From Streptomyces cyanogenus (GTDB lineage: Bacteria > Actinomycetota > Actinomycetes > Streptomycetales > Streptomycetaceae), in contig NZ_CP071839.1 of NCBI RefSeq assembly GCF_017526105.1, positions 4,518,001-4,582,000 of the forward strand: a stretch of 64,000 nucleotides of DNA, read 5' to 3'. The notes beneath the pieces were generated by a model. That model was not told the origin of the DNA, made no database searches, and saw only the letters and a list, made by a program, of their open reading frames with translations. A program made the translations under genes and the position numbers. This document shows, piece after piece, positions 50,441 to 59,433 of the stretch (position 1 is the stretch's first letter; the number at the start of each line of letters is the position of its first letter).

Positions 50441-51729
50441 TCCGGAGTTACGCGGAGCTGCTCAGGCTTCCGGGTGCGAGCGCGGCAGCACTGCCTGGCG
50501 CGCTCGCCCGCCTGGCGGGCACCATGGTGCCGCTCGCCCTGCTGCTGGCCATGGTGCAATCGGGGCATTCCCTGGCCGCAGGCGGCAGCGCCGGAGCGGC
50601 CTACGCCCTCGGAAGTGCCGTGGGAAGCCCGGTCAACGGCCGCCTGATGGACCGGCGCGGCCCCGCACCGGTGCTGCGCATCACCGGTCCCGTGACAGGT
50701 CTTCTGCTGGCCGGGTTCGCACTCGGCACGGCCTGGGCACCCACCGGTGCCCTGCTGGCCGCGGCGGGTGCGGCCGGGCTCACCACCGCCCCGGTGGGAG
50801 CCTCCGCCCGAGCCCTGTGGAACAGTCTCACCGAGGACGCCGACCTGCGAAAGCGGGCCTATGCGTTCGAGGCGACCCTCAGTGAACTGCTCTTCATCCT
50901 GGGGCCGTCCGTGGTCAGTGCTCTGGGCTGGCTCACCGATGCCAGGGACGCCCTGCTGGCCACGGCCGTGCTGCTGGGCGCCGGCGCACTCGGATACGGG
51001 CAGGCCGAGGCGGTGCGCCGGCAGCGGCCGAAGCCGCCGTCCGCCCAGGGCGCCTCGCCGGCGTCCGCACGGCGCGGCGCGGCAGCGCTGTCCGTGCTCA
51101 CCGCCATCGGCCTGACGGCCGCCCTGTCCACCGCACTGGCGGTGGCGGTCACCGCGGCGCTGCGCGCCCAGGGTACGGCGACGGAACTGGCCGGAAGCCT
51201 CGTGGCGCTCCAGTCCGCCGGAAGCGTGCTCGGCGGACTGCTCTACGGCGCCCGCAGCCGCGCCGGAAGCACCTTCGGCCGCTATGCCCGGCTTCTGGTC
51301 GTCCTGACCGCCGCCCTGGCGACGCTGCCGGCCTTCCCCCTCGCCCACCGCGCCGGACTCCCGCCGTCGTGGGCCCTGGTCCTGCTGGGCGCCCTGCTGG
51401 TGTGCAGCGGCCTTCCCATGGCGCCGACCGGAGCCGAGGAGTTCCAGCTCATCGGGGAGATGACTCCCCAGCACCGGATGACCGAGGCGTTCGCCGGAGT
51501 CGGCAGCTTCATCTCGATCGGCGGGGCAGCGGGTTCCGCGCTGACCGGTGTGATCGCCGAGGGCCTCGGCCCGGCGTGGGCGCTCTCCCTGCCCGCCGCG
51601 TTCACGGCGGCCGCGCTCGTCCTGACGCTGGCCGCCCGCGGCCCCATCATCTCTGCCGTCGCCGGCGCGCGTGCGGCGGACCACCCCTCGTCTGTCACCA
51701 CCCCCAACGCTGGAGAGCCACAGCCATGA
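50437..51729 (+). CDS. MFS transporter (cassette B)
   Basis: A 430-residue membrane protein with about 12 hydrophobic segments; GRLMDRRGPAPVLRI is the MFS loop after segment 2. A TTG start at 50437 overlaps the decarboxylase stop (TTGA), and the ATP-grasp ATG overlaps its own stop, so it is translated as part of the enzyme chain. Predicted exporter for the cassette B compound. Little sequence likeness to the cassette A MFS is evident by eye beyond the fold. Confidence 0.86.
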   Translation: MIRSYAELLRLPGASAAALPGALARLAGTMVPLALLLAMVQSGHSLAAGGSAGAAYALGSAVGSPVNGRLMDRRGPAPVLRITGPVTGLLLAGFALGTAWAPTGALLAAAGAAGLTTAPVGASARALWNSLTEDADLRKRAYAFEATLSELLFILGPSVVSALGWLTDARDALLATAVLLGAGALGYGQAEAVRRQRPKPPSAQGASPASARRGAAALSVLTAIGLTAALSTALAVAVTAALRAQGTATELAGSLVALQSAGSVLGGLLYGARSRAGSTFGRYARLLVVLTAALATLPAFPLAHRAGLPPSWALVLLGALLVCSGLPMAPTGAEEFQLIGEMTPQHRMTEAFAGVGSFISIGGAAGSALTGVIAEGLGPAWALSLPAAFTAAALVLTLAARGPIISAVAGARAADHPSSVTTPNAGEPQP

Positions 51730-53003
51730 GCAGCAGCCCCCGCGGCGTACTCGCCGTCGTCGAAACCCAGTTGTCCAACTTCGGGCTGACCCCGCTCCGC
51801 GCCGCCCACGAGCTGGGCTTCCACACCGTACTGCTGAGCAACGAACCGGACCGCTACCGAGTGGTCAGCGTGGCGGAGGAGATCTTCGCCAAGCACGTCG
51901 ACGACATCATCGAGACGGACACCAACAGTGTCGACGCGGTCGTAGCGGCCCTGGAACCCTTCCACACGGAGGGCCGCCTGAGCGGTGTCATGACCGTCAC
52001 CGACTACAACCTCCCCATCGTCGCCGAGGTGGCCGCTCGCTTCGGCCTGCCGGGGCTGTCCCCGCAGGCCGCCCGGAACTGCCGCGACAAGCTGCTGATG
52101 CGCCGCGCCTGCCAGGCGGCCGGAGTCGCCGTTCCCGGATTCCACCAGGCGACGAGCGAGGACGACGCTCTCGCGGCCGCCGACCGGTTTGGCTACCCGT
52201 GCGTGGTCAAGCCGATGACCGAGTCGGCCAGCATCGGCGTCACCCTGTGCCGTACCCCCGCCGACGTACTCGCCGCCTACCGGGACATCAGCTCCCGTCC
52301 CACCGACTTCCGGGGCCAGCCCCGCCGGCCGGGTGCGCTCGTCGAGGAGTACCTCGTCGGCTACGAGGTCAGCGTGGAGTCGGTCCTGGCCGACGGTGAA
52401 CGGCGGGTGCTGGGCGTCACCGACAAGGCGCTCGGCTCCCACCCCTCCTTCGTGGAGATGGGCGACACCTTCCCCTCGATGCTGTCGGCCGCGGTCCGCG
52501 AGCAGTGCACCGAACTGGCCGTCCGGGCCCTGGAAGCCGTCGGCCACGACTTCGGTGCCGCGCATGTCGAGGTCAAGGTGACCGCGGACGGGCCCCGGAT
52601 CGTCGAGGTGAACGGACGTATGCCCGGCGCGGAGATCACCCAGCTCATCCGGGAGGCGACCGGGGTCTACCTCCAGCGCGAGTGCGTCAGGCTCCACGCG
52701 GGACAGACCGCCGATCTCACCTTCACGCACAGCCGGGCCGCGGCCTCCCGTTACCTGGCGGCCCACCGGGCCGGCACCCTGGACCGCATCGACGGCGTGG
52801 ACCTCGCGCGCCGGATCCCGGGCGTGATCGAGGTGGACCTGGAAGTCCACCCGGGTGACCAGGTCCGCCCGGCCGAGAGCAACCTCGACCTGCTCGGATA
52901 CGTCGTCGCGGTCGGAGACACCACGGGCGACGCGGTACGCCGCGCCGAGTCCGCGCTGGGCCAGCTCACTCCCCTGTTCGACGCCGGGGGAGAGTCTCGA
53001 TGA
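51726..53003 (+). CDS. ATP-grasp carboxylate-amine ligase (cassette B)
   Basis: A 425-residue ATP-grasp ligase: FGYPCVVKPMTESASIGVTL (ATP Lys), VEEYLVGYEVSVESVL, HVEVKVTADGPRIVEVNGRMPGAEI (metal Glu and Asn). The canonical EVNGR is intact, unlike in the cassette A ligase. Predicted to join an amino acid carboxylate to an amine. Both ends overlap neighbours by 4 bases (MFS upstream, FemAB-like downstream). Confidence 0.88.
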   Translation: MSSSPRGVLAVVETQLSNFGLTPLRAAHELGFHTVLLSNEPDRYRVVSVAEEIFAKHVDDIIETDTNSVDAVVAALEPFHTEGRLSGVMTVTDYNLPIVAEVAARFGLPGLSPQAARNCRDKLLMRRACQAAGVAVPGFHQATSEDDALAAADRFGYPCVVKPMTESASIGVTLCRTPADVLAAYRDISSRPTDFRGQPRRPGALVEEYLVGYEVSVESVLADGERRVLGVTDKALGSHPSFVEMGDTFPSMLSAAVREQCTELAVRALEAVGHDFGAAHVEVKVTADGPRIVEVNGRMPGAEITQLIREATGVYLQRECVRLHAGQTADLTFTHSRAAASRYLAAHRAGTLDRIDGVDLARRIPGVIEVDLEVHPGDQVRPAESNLDLLGYVVAVGDTTGDAVRRAESALGQLTPLFDAGGESR

Positions 53004-54184
53004 CTGAGCAGGAGGCGTCCCACGCGGCCCTGGACGTGGCTCTCTGCCGGGATCTGGAGCAGGTGGACACGGCACGCTGGGACGCCCTGCTCGGACCGCG
53101 CGGCTTCTACTCGGCGAGCCCGTGGTTGCGGCACGCACAGGCCACCGCTGCGGCAGCCCCGTACTACTTCACGGCTGCCCAGGGGCCGGAGCTGATCGCC
53201 GCCCTGCCGGCGTACCCCCTGGAGGCCGGCACACCGTACGTCTTCTGCAGTCCGGGCCGGGTCGTCGGCACGATCCATCAGCGGGTGACGGGGGAACCCG
53301 CCACCTGGCCCGGCGCGCTGATGCCCGCCCTCGCCTGCGGCGGCCGCAACCCCTCCCACACCAGGGCCGCAGTGAACGGCGAGGTCCCGGCCGAACTGCA
53401 GCGCCACGCCCTGCGGGCACTGGTCGGCGCCGCCGAGCGGGAAGCGTGGACGGCGGGCCTGGAAGCGGTGTCCTTCCTCTACGTCGACGAGGACGACACG
53501 GTGCTGCGCGGCGTCCTGGAGGCAGAGCGGTACGTGTCGCTGCCCGGCCAGACGGCCTACTCCCTGGAGGTCCCCCAGGACGGCACCTTCTCCGGCTACT
53601 TGGCGAGGTTCCCGTCACGGCACCGCGTGAAGATCAGGAAGGAGCTGCGGGTACTGGACGCCGCGGGAGTCACCTACCGCACCCAGCGCATCACGGAGCA
53701 GCTGATCCAGCAGGTGTCGCCCCTGGAGATGGCGCTCTACGCCAAGCACGGCACCCGGGCCGACCCACAGGCGTTCCTGGCCGTGCTGCGCAGCGTGGCC
53801 GCCAACGCCGGCGAAGCGGCGCGCGTGACGACCGCTCACCTGGACGGCAGCGTCATCGGGTTCATCCTCACCTTCACCCACGGCGGACAGATGTATGCCC
53901 GCCAAGGCGGTTTCGACTACGAGGCGCAAGGAAAGCTCCCGGTCTACTTCGGCCTCGCCTACTACGAGTTGCTCCGCATCGCGCTGGCCGAGGGCATCTC
54001 GCACATCCACTACTCCACCGGTTCGGACACGGTGAAGCTCTCCCGCGGCTGCAAGCCGACGCGGCAGTACGCCTATGTGAAGGCGCGCCGGGCCGAGCAG
54101 AGGGAGCTGCTGTCCGAGCTGGCGCTGCGCTGTGCCGGCGATCCGAACGAGGCAGGAGCCGGAAGTGAGCATGCTGTCCGATAA
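53000..54184 (+). CDS. FemAB/GNAT-like N-acyltransferase (cassette B)
   Basis: A 394-residue protein of the FEMABX_syn/Acetyltransf_6 type: WDALLGPRGFYSASPWLRHAQ near the start, SGYLARFPSRHRVKIRKELRVLDAAGVTYRTQ in the middle, and FILTFTHGGQMYARQGGFDYEAQGKLPVYFGLAYYELLRIALAEGISHIHYSTGSDTVKLSRGC in the donor-binding half. Likely transfers an aminoacyl or acyl group to an amine. It pairs with the ATP-grasp ligase as in cassette A, though in reversed order. It overlaps the FMN oxidase gene by 20 bases if the latter starts at 54165. Confidence 0.82.
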   Translation: MTEQEASHAALDVALCRDLEQVDTARWDALLGPRGFYSASPWLRHAQATAAAAPYYFTAAQGPELIAALPAYPLEAGTPYVFCSPGRVVGTIHQRVTGEPATWPGALMPALACGGRNPSHTRAAVNGEVPAELQRHALRALVGAAEREAWTAGLEAVSFLYVDEDDTVLRGVLEAERYVSLPGQTAYSLEVPQDGTFSGYLARFPSRHRVKIRKELRVLDAAGVTYRTQRITEQLIQQVSPLEMALYAKHGTRADPQAFLAVLRSVAANAGEAARVTTAHLDGSVIGFILTFTHGGQMYARQGGFDYEAQGKLPVYFGLAYYELLRIALAEGISHIHYSTGSDTVKLSRGCKPTRQYAYVKARRAEQRELLSELALRCAGDPNEAGAGSEHAVR

Positions 54185-55187
54185 CGTCGCCACAGACCTG
54201 GAAGAGGCCGGCGTCGTCCATGCCTGCGACCGCTGGCTCGGCCTCGACGACGCGCGGCGAGCGGCCCTTCTCGCCCTGCCCGGTGATGTCCGGGACCTGC
54301 TGGACGAAGGCAGCGCCGACGACACGACCGTGACGGCCGTCCGTGCTGCGCTGGACGCCGTTCAGCTGATCCCGCGCGTGCTGTCCGGCCTCTCCCACTG
54401 CCGTACGTCCACGCGGCTGCTGGGTGCGGAGGCGGCCCTGCCGGTGGGCGTGGCCCCGATGGACCGCCTGATGCGCTTCCATCCGGAGGGGGAGATCGCC
54501 ACCGCACGGGCGGCGGCGGCCGCCGGTGTGCCCTGTGCCGTCGGCATGCGCAGCGGCCATCTGCTGGAGGTCGTCACGGCCGAGTGCCCGGACACCTGGT
54601 TCCAGCTGCCCGGGCTGCCCGACCGCGTCCTTGCCGCCGCTCTGGTGGACCGTGCGGAGAGCGCGGGCTGCCGGGCGCTCATCGTGTCCGCGCACCCGGG
54701 CGACGCCCGCGACACCGCCTTCAGCTGGACGGATCTCGCCTGGCTGCGCGGCCAGACGGAGCTGCCCCTCGTCGTCGAAGGAGTCCTGCATCCGGACGAT
54801 GCCGCCCACGCCGTACACCTGGGGGCGGACGCGATCGTGGTCTCCCACCACGGCACGCGGCAGCTCGGCACGGTGGCGCCGGGCGTTTCGCTGCTGCCCG
54901 CGATCTGCGATGCGGTCGCGGGCCGGGCGGAAGTCCTCCTCGACGGCGGGATCCGCAGCGGGACGGATGTCCTGAAGGCACTGGCGCTGGGTGCGTCCGG
55001 CGTCCTCGTGGGCCGTCCGGTGCTCTGGGGGCTCGCTGCCGACGGGCAGCGGGGAGTGGAACGGATCCTGTCCCTGCTGCGTTCGCAGCTGGAGGACGTC
55101 ATGGTGCTCGCGGGCTGCCGTGACGTGCCACAGGCCCGGCGGCTGGACCACCTCACCCAGGGTGGCGATGCCCGGTTCAGGCGCTGA
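54165..55187 (+). CDS. FMN-dependent alpha-hydroxy-acid oxidase/dehydrogenase
   Basis: A 340-residue (beta/alpha)8 FMN enzyme of the glycolate/lactate oxidase family. Seen: LPVGVAPMDRLM, WFQLPGLPDR, AIVVSHHGTRQLGTVAPGVSLLP (catalytic His and Arg region), LLDGGIRSGTDVLKALALGASGVLVGRPVLWGL (FMN phosphate). The usual SNHGGRQLD reads SHHGTRQLG, so two positions near the catalytic base are changed. It would oxidise a 2-hydroxy acid to a 2-oxo acid. GTG 54165 is set by GGAG 6 bases upstream. Last gene of cassette B and, by content, probably the last of the cluster. Confidence 0.87.
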   Translation: MSMLSDNVATDLEEAGVVHACDRWLGLDDARRAALLALPGDVRDLLDEGSADDTTVTAVRAALDAVQLIPRVLSGLSHCRTSTRLLGAEAALPVGVAPMDRLMRFHPEGEIATARAAAAAGVPCAVGMRSGHLLEVVTAECPDTWFQLPGLPDRVLAAALVDRAESAGCRALIVSAHPGDARDTAFSWTDLAWLRGQTELPLVVEGVLHPDDAAHAVHLGADAIVVSHHGTRQLGTVAPGVSLLPAICDAVAGRAEVLLDGGIRSGTDVLKALALGASGVLVGRPVLWGLAADGQRGVERILSLLRSQLEDVMVLAGCRDVPQARRLDHLTQGGDARFRR

Positions 55188-55389
55188 AGGGGAGGCCGCG
55201 GTGGCAGCACTGTGGCTGATCCGGTGCCGGGTTCGTCGGGCGGCCGTGGTCCCGGGGCGGTGCGGCCGCCACGCCGGCGGAGTTTTCCACAGGGTCTGAC
55301 GCGTTTCGGCCACCGGCTGTACGGTCTCTCCGAGTTGATGTTCGTGCCGGCGTCTGGGCGGTCGGCTGGATTCGGGGGAGGCGGTCGGT

Positions 55390-56820
55390 GTGACCGGAAG
55401 CGGTGTGGGCGCGGCGGACGCGGCGGACGGGAGTGCGCGCAGGCTGCCCCGGGTGCGCGGGTTCGCCCCGTGGCCGCCGCAGGGCTCGCCCAAGGAGGAG
55501 GGCAAGGCGCTCCGGACGAGCGTGCCGCGCTCCGCCCACGGCGCGCTCGACCTGGACTCCGCCCGCCCGGACGCGGTGAGCGCGGTGGCCGAGTCCAACG
55601 CCGGCCGCATCCCCGAGCTGACCCCGCTGCGCGTCGGCCGGATGGCGGCCACCCCGTTCGCCTTCCTGCGCGGCTCCGCCGGCCTCATGGCGTACGACCT
55701 CGCCCGCACCCCCGCGACGAGGATCGGCACCCAGATCTGCGGTGACGCGCACGCCGCCAACTTCGGTCTGTACGGCGACGCCCGCGGCGGCCTCGTCATC
55801 GATCTCAACGACTTCGACGAGACCGTGCACGGCCCCTGGGAATGGGACCTCAAGCGGCTCGCCGCCTCGCTGGTGCTCGCCGGCCGGGAGGCGGGCGCCG
55901 ACGAGGACACCTGCCGCGCCGCGGCCCAGGACGCGGCCGGCGCCTACCGCCGCACCATGCGGCTGCTCGCCAAGCTGCCCGCGCTCGACGCCTGGAACGC
56001 CATCGCGGACGAGGAACTCGTCTCCCACACCGACGCGCACGACCTGCTCGGCACGCTCCAGCGGGTTGCGGAGAAGGCCCGGGCCAACACCAGCGGCCGG
56101 TTCGCCGCGAAGTCGACCGAGGCGGCACCCGACGGCGGACGCCGGTTCGTGCCCGCCCCGCCGGTGCTGCGCCGCATCCCGGACGCCGAGGCCGCCGCGG
56201 TCGCCGCGTCCCTGGAGGCGTACGTCGACACCCTCGGCGAGGACCGCCACCCCCTGCTCGCCCGGCACGCCGTGCACGACGTCGCCTTCCGCGTGGTCGG
56301 CACCGGCAGCGTCGGCACCCGGTCCTACGTCGTCCTGCTCCTCGACCACCGCGGCGAGCCCCTGGTCCTCCAGGTGAAGGAGGCTCGCCCCTCCGCGCTG
56401 TTCCCGCACCTGGTCACGGCCGGTTTCGAGGCGCCCGGAGTGCCGCACGAGGGCCGCCGGGTGGTCCTCGGGCAGAAGCGGATGCAGGTTGTCAGCGACA
56501 CCCTGCTGGGCTGGACCACCGTCGAGGGGCGCCCGTACCAGGTGCGCCAGTTCCGCAACCGCAAGGGCAGCGTCGACCCGGCCGCCCTCGCCGCCGACCA
56601 GATCGACGACTACGGCCGCATGACCGGCGCCCTGCTGGCCCGCGCCCATTCCCACAGCGCCGACCCGCGGCTGATCGCCGGGTACTGCGGCAAGAACGAG
56701 GAGCTGGACGAGGCGATCGCCGCCTTCGCCGTCGCCTACGCCGACCGCACGGAGGCGGACCACGCCGACCTGATCGCGGGCATCCGGGCGGGGCGGATCG
56801 AGGCCGAGCCGGGGGTGTGA
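55390..56820 (+). CDS. DUF2252 family protein
   Basis: A 476-residue protein of the DUF2252 family, a kinase-like fold found widely in actinobacteria: RMAATPFAFLRGSAGLMAYDLA, QICGDAHAANFGLYGDARGGLVIDLNDFDETVHGPWEWDLKRLAASLVLA (HGD-like catalytic loop and DxD). Function is not established. GTG 55390 follows GGGGGAGG by 8 bases. It marks the start of ordinary chromosome to the right of the cluster; the 202-base gap on its left holds no gene. Confidence 0.9.
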   Translation: MTGSGVGAADAADGSARRLPRVRGFAPWPPQGSPKEEGKALRTSVPRSAHGALDLDSARPDAVSAVAESNAGRIPELTPLRVGRMAATPFAFLRGSAGLMAYDLARTPATRIGTQICGDAHAANFGLYGDARGGLVIDLNDFDETVHGPWEWDLKRLAASLVLAGREAGADEDTCRAAAQDAAGAYRRTMRLLAKLPALDAWNAIADEELVSHTDAHDLLGTLQRVAEKARANTSGRFAAKSTEAAPDGGRRFVPAPPVLRRIPDAEAAAVAASLEAYVDTLGEDRHPLLARHAVHDVAFRVVGTGSVGTRSYVVLLLDHRGEPLVLQVKEARPSALFPHLVTAGFEAPGVPHEGRRVVLGQKRMQVVSDTLLGWTTVEGRPYQVRQFRNRKGSVDPAALAADQIDDYGRMTGALLARAHSHSADPRLIAGYCGKNEELDEAIAAFAVAYADRTEADHADLIAGIRAGRIEAEPGV

Positions 56821-56907
56821 GGGGTTTACAGGGGTGTTGTGAGGAGTTGCCCGGCAGCGGGGAACCGGACCCCGGACCGAGGGGGAGGCAGCGGCTACGC
56901 TGGGCGG

Positions 56908-57720
56908 GTGACGACCCCGGAAGCCGACCAGTCCCAGGCCCCCCGCCCCGAGGAACGGCTGGAACAGGCCGTGCGGGCCGCCGAGCAGGCGTTGATCGAG
57001 TACGAGATCGCCGTGGAGACCTTCCGCGTCGAGGTGGAGAACTTCGCCCGCCTGCACGAACAGCGCCTCGGCCCCCTCTACGCCCGCATCGAGCAGCTGG
57101 ACGCGGAGATCGCCGAGGCGAAGGCCGCCCGCACCGGTGACCCCGAGGACATCCGCCGTGCGCAGGAGGCGCGCGCCCGGGTGATGCCGATGCCCGGCGT
57201 GGAGGACCTGCTGCACGGCTGGATGGACGGCGACGGCCTGTTCCCGGAAGCCGCCGCCATGCTCACCGACCAGGCGGTACGGCCCCCGCAGCGGGTACGG
57301 CCCAGCGAGGAGGCCCGCAAGGTATACCGCGAGCTGGCCCGCAAGGCCCACCCCGACCTGGCCCAGGAGGAGGCGGAGCGCAAGCGGCGGGAGGAGTTCC
57401 TCAGCCGGGTCAACGCCGCCTACGCCCGCGGTGACGAGACCCTGCTCAGGGAACTGGCCGCGGAGTGGGCCGCCGGGCCGGTACCGCCCGAGCGCCGCCC
57501 GAGCCCCGCCGAGGAGCTGTACGCCCGTCTCGAATGGCTCGCCCAGCGCAAGGAGCTGCTCACCCTCGTCGCCCGGGAGCTGGAGGAGGGCGCGATCGCG
57601 GGCATGCTCCGGCTCGCCCCCGACGACCCCGACGGGCTGCTCGACGAGATCGCCGGCCGGCTGGCTGCCGACATCGCCCAGCGGGAGGCGGAACTGGCCT
57701 CCCTGCTGGGGCAGGACTGA
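56908..57720 (+). CDS. J-domain-like conserved actinobacterial protein
   Basis: A 270-residue, mostly helical protein. N-terminal half is coiled coil (EERLEQAVRAAEQALIEYEIAVETFRVEVENFARLHEQRLGPLYARIEQLDAEI). A J-domain-like segment follows: RKVYRELARKAHPDLAQEEAERKRREEFLSRVNAAYARGD, with the HPD motif. May recruit DnaK or act as a scaffold; real function unknown. The GTG start at 56908 is directly preceded by TACGCT, a good -10 box, so the mRNA is probably leaderless. Confidence 0.82.
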   Translation: MTTPEADQSQAPRPEERLEQAVRAAEQALIEYEIAVETFRVEVENFARLHEQRLGPLYARIEQLDAEIAEAKAARTGDPEDIRRAQEARARVMPMPGVEDLLHGWMDGDGLFPEAAAMLTDQAVRPPQRVRPSEEARKVYRELARKAHPDLAQEEAERKRREEFLSRVNAAYARGDETLLRELAAEWAAGPVPPERRPSPAEELYARLEWLAQRKELLTLVARELEEGAIAGMLRLAPDDPDGLLDEIAGRLAADIAQREAELASLLGQD

Positions 57721-57751
57721 CCCGCCCCGCGCTTCGGGTAGCGTCGGAGCC

Positions 57752-58099
57752 ATGAATTTCGGAGCTGGTGTGCCCACGGTCCAGATCACGGACCTCAAGG
57801 ACGGCGACTTCCTGCTGGACGTCCGCGAGGACGACGAGTGGCAGGCGGGCCACGCCGAGGGAGCCCTGCACATTCCCATCAGCGAGTTCGTGGCCCGCTA
57901 CGGCGAGCTGACCGAGGCCGCACCGCAGGACGGCCGTGTCCACGTCATCTGCCGCTCGGGCGGCCGCTCCGCCCAGGTCACCATGTACCTGGTCCAGCAG
58001 GGCATCGACGCGGTGAACGTCGACGGCGGCATGCAGCACTGGCAGGTCACCGGCCGCCCGGTCGTCACCGACGACGGCAAGCCGGGCTTCGTCCTCTAA
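57752..58099 (+). CDS. Rhodanese-domain protein
   Basis: A 115-residue single rhodanese domain: DFLLDVREDDEWQAGHAEGALHIPISEFVARYGEL, then VHVICRSGGRSAQVTMYLVQQG (active-site Cys in CRSGGRS) and VNVDGGMQHWQVTGRPVV. Sulfurtransferase of small cytoplasmic type. TAGCGT about 11 bases before ATG 57752 suggests a nearly leaderless transcript. Confidence 0.93.
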   Translation: MNFGAGVPTVQITDLKDGDFLLDVREDDEWQAGHAEGALHIPISEFVARYGELTEAAPQDGRVHVICRSGGRSAQVTMYLVQQGIDAVNVDGGMQHWQVTGRPVVTDDGKPGFVL

Positions 58100-58172
58100 C
58101 CGGCCCCGACGGCCGCGGCAGCCCGGCCCCGCCCGGCCCGGACCCTGCCGGCGGACGGCGCGGGGGCCGGTG

Positions 58173-59315
58173 TCAGGCGAGGGGATGCGTGGCCAGCAGG
58201 TCGCCGAGCCGTTCCTCGTACGCCGCTGCCGGGCCGAGCGCCAGCTCCAGGTGCTTGGCCCAGGCGTGGTAGCGGTGCAGCGGATAGTCGGTGTCCGCAC
58301 CGAACCCGCCGTGCAGATGCTGTGCCGTCTGGACCACCCGCCGTACCCCCTCGGCCGCCCAGATCTTCGCCACGGCCAGGTCCCCGGCGACGGGCAGCGC
58401 CCCCGGCGCCCCCGAGGCGATCCGCCACGCGGCCTGCCACAGGGTGGCCTCCATGGCGCGCAGGTCGATGTATCGGTCCGCGGCCTGCACGGCCACCGCC
58501 TGGAACGTCGCGAGCGGATACCCGAACTGCTCCCGCTTGCCGGTGTACTCACCGGTCATCCGCAACACCTGCTCGCCCAGCCCGAGCGCCAGCGCGCACG
58601 TGCCCGTCACCAGCAGCGCGTGCAGCCACTCCCAGGCGCCGTCGGCCTCGATCACCTCGCCGGACTCCACCCGGACCGACCGCAGCCGCAGCTCGGCCAG
58701 CCGCTCACCGCTGGTGGAGACCTGCTCGGCGAGCACCAGCCCCTCCGCCTCCCGCGGCACCAGCGCCAGCACGGTCCGGTCACCCGCCGCACCCTCGACG
58801 TGCGCCGGTACGACGACCAGGTCCGCGTCGTACGCCCACGGCACCGCCGTCTGCACCCCCTCCAGCAGCCAGGCCGGCCCCTCCCGCCGCGCGGTGACGG
58901 CCTGCTCGGCCGGGTCGTGGCCGGTACGGCCCTGCGCGGCGACGGTCAGCACCAGCTCGCCCCGGCCGGCCCGGGCCAGCAGCCGGTCCGCCTGCTGAGG
59001 GCCGCCGTAGGCCTGCACGGCCGCGGCGGCGGCGCTGTGCTCCAGCAGCGGCACCCGGGCGAGCACCCGGCCGGCCTCGCGCAGCACCAGGCACAGCGCG
59101 ATCGCGTCCAGGCGCGCCCCGCCGTGCTCCTCGGCCAGCAGCAGGCTCAGCAGGTCGGCGTCGGCGAGCCGGGACCACAGTCCCCGGTCGAAGCCCTCGG
59201 CCACGGCGCCGGTGGTGAGCGCCGGACTGGGCACCGCGTCCGGCGCGACCCCGGCGAACACCCCGCGCGCCGCCTCGGCCGCCGCCCGCTGCTCCTCGGT
59301 GAAGGTGAAGTCCAC
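58173..59315 (-). CDS. Acyl-CoA dehydrogenase, KstR-type operator upstream
   Basis: A 380-residue acyl-CoA dehydrogenase: MDFTFTEEQRAAAEAARGVF, LLLAEEHGGARLDAIALCLVLREAG, GTCALALGLGEQVLRMTGEYTGKREQFGYPLATFQAVAVQAADRYIDLRAMEATLWQAAW, and QHLHGGFGADTDYPLHRYHAWAK. The FGYPLATFQAV segment is typical of FadE enzymes that form heterotetramers in steroid and branched-acid catabolism. It catalyses alpha,beta-dehydrogenation of an acyl-CoA with FAD. GTG 59315 has AGGAGG 7-8 bases upstream. It lies downstream of paaE on the same strand but has its own regulatory gap. Confidence 0.88.
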   Translation of the reverse strand: MDFTFTEEQRAAAEAARGVFAGVAPDAVPSPALTTGAVAEGFDRGLWSRLADADLLSLLLAEEHGGARLDAIALCLVLREAGRVLARVPLLEHSAAAAAVQAYGGPQQADRLLARAGRGELVLTVAAQGRTGHDPAEQAVTARREGPAWLLEGVQTAVPWAYDADLVVVPAHVEGAAGDRTVLALVPREAEGLVLAEQVSTSGERLAELRLRSVRVESGEVIEADGAWEWLHALLVTGTCALALGLGEQVLRMTGEYTGKREQFGYPLATFQAVAVQAADRYIDLRAMEATLWQAAWRIASGAPGALPVAGDLAVAKIWAAEGVRRVVQTAQHLHGGFGADTDYPLHRYHAWAKHLELALGPAAAYEERLGDLLATHPLA

Positions 59316-59400
59316 GGCCTGTCCTCCTGGCGGGTCCGGTCATCCGGCAGTGCATCCGCCCGTCCGGATGCGGCTGCGTGGATCTGACGGGGCGTCAAGA

Positions 59401-59414
59401 TAGAACAGGTTCTA
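59401..59414. promoter_or_regulatory. KstR-type operator
   Basis: TAGAACAGGTTCTA fits the KstR consensus TnnAACnnGTTnnA at every fixed position. It lies 86 bases upstream of the acyl-CoA dehydrogenase start, next to a TTGACG hexamer on that strand. A GCATCCG/CGGATGC hairpin (59352-59371) lies in the leader. Suggests repression by a KstR-like TetR regulator that is relieved by sterol or acyl-CoA ligands. Confidence 0.65.
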
Positions 59415-59433
59415 GGAGAAGGGAACGGATGCG

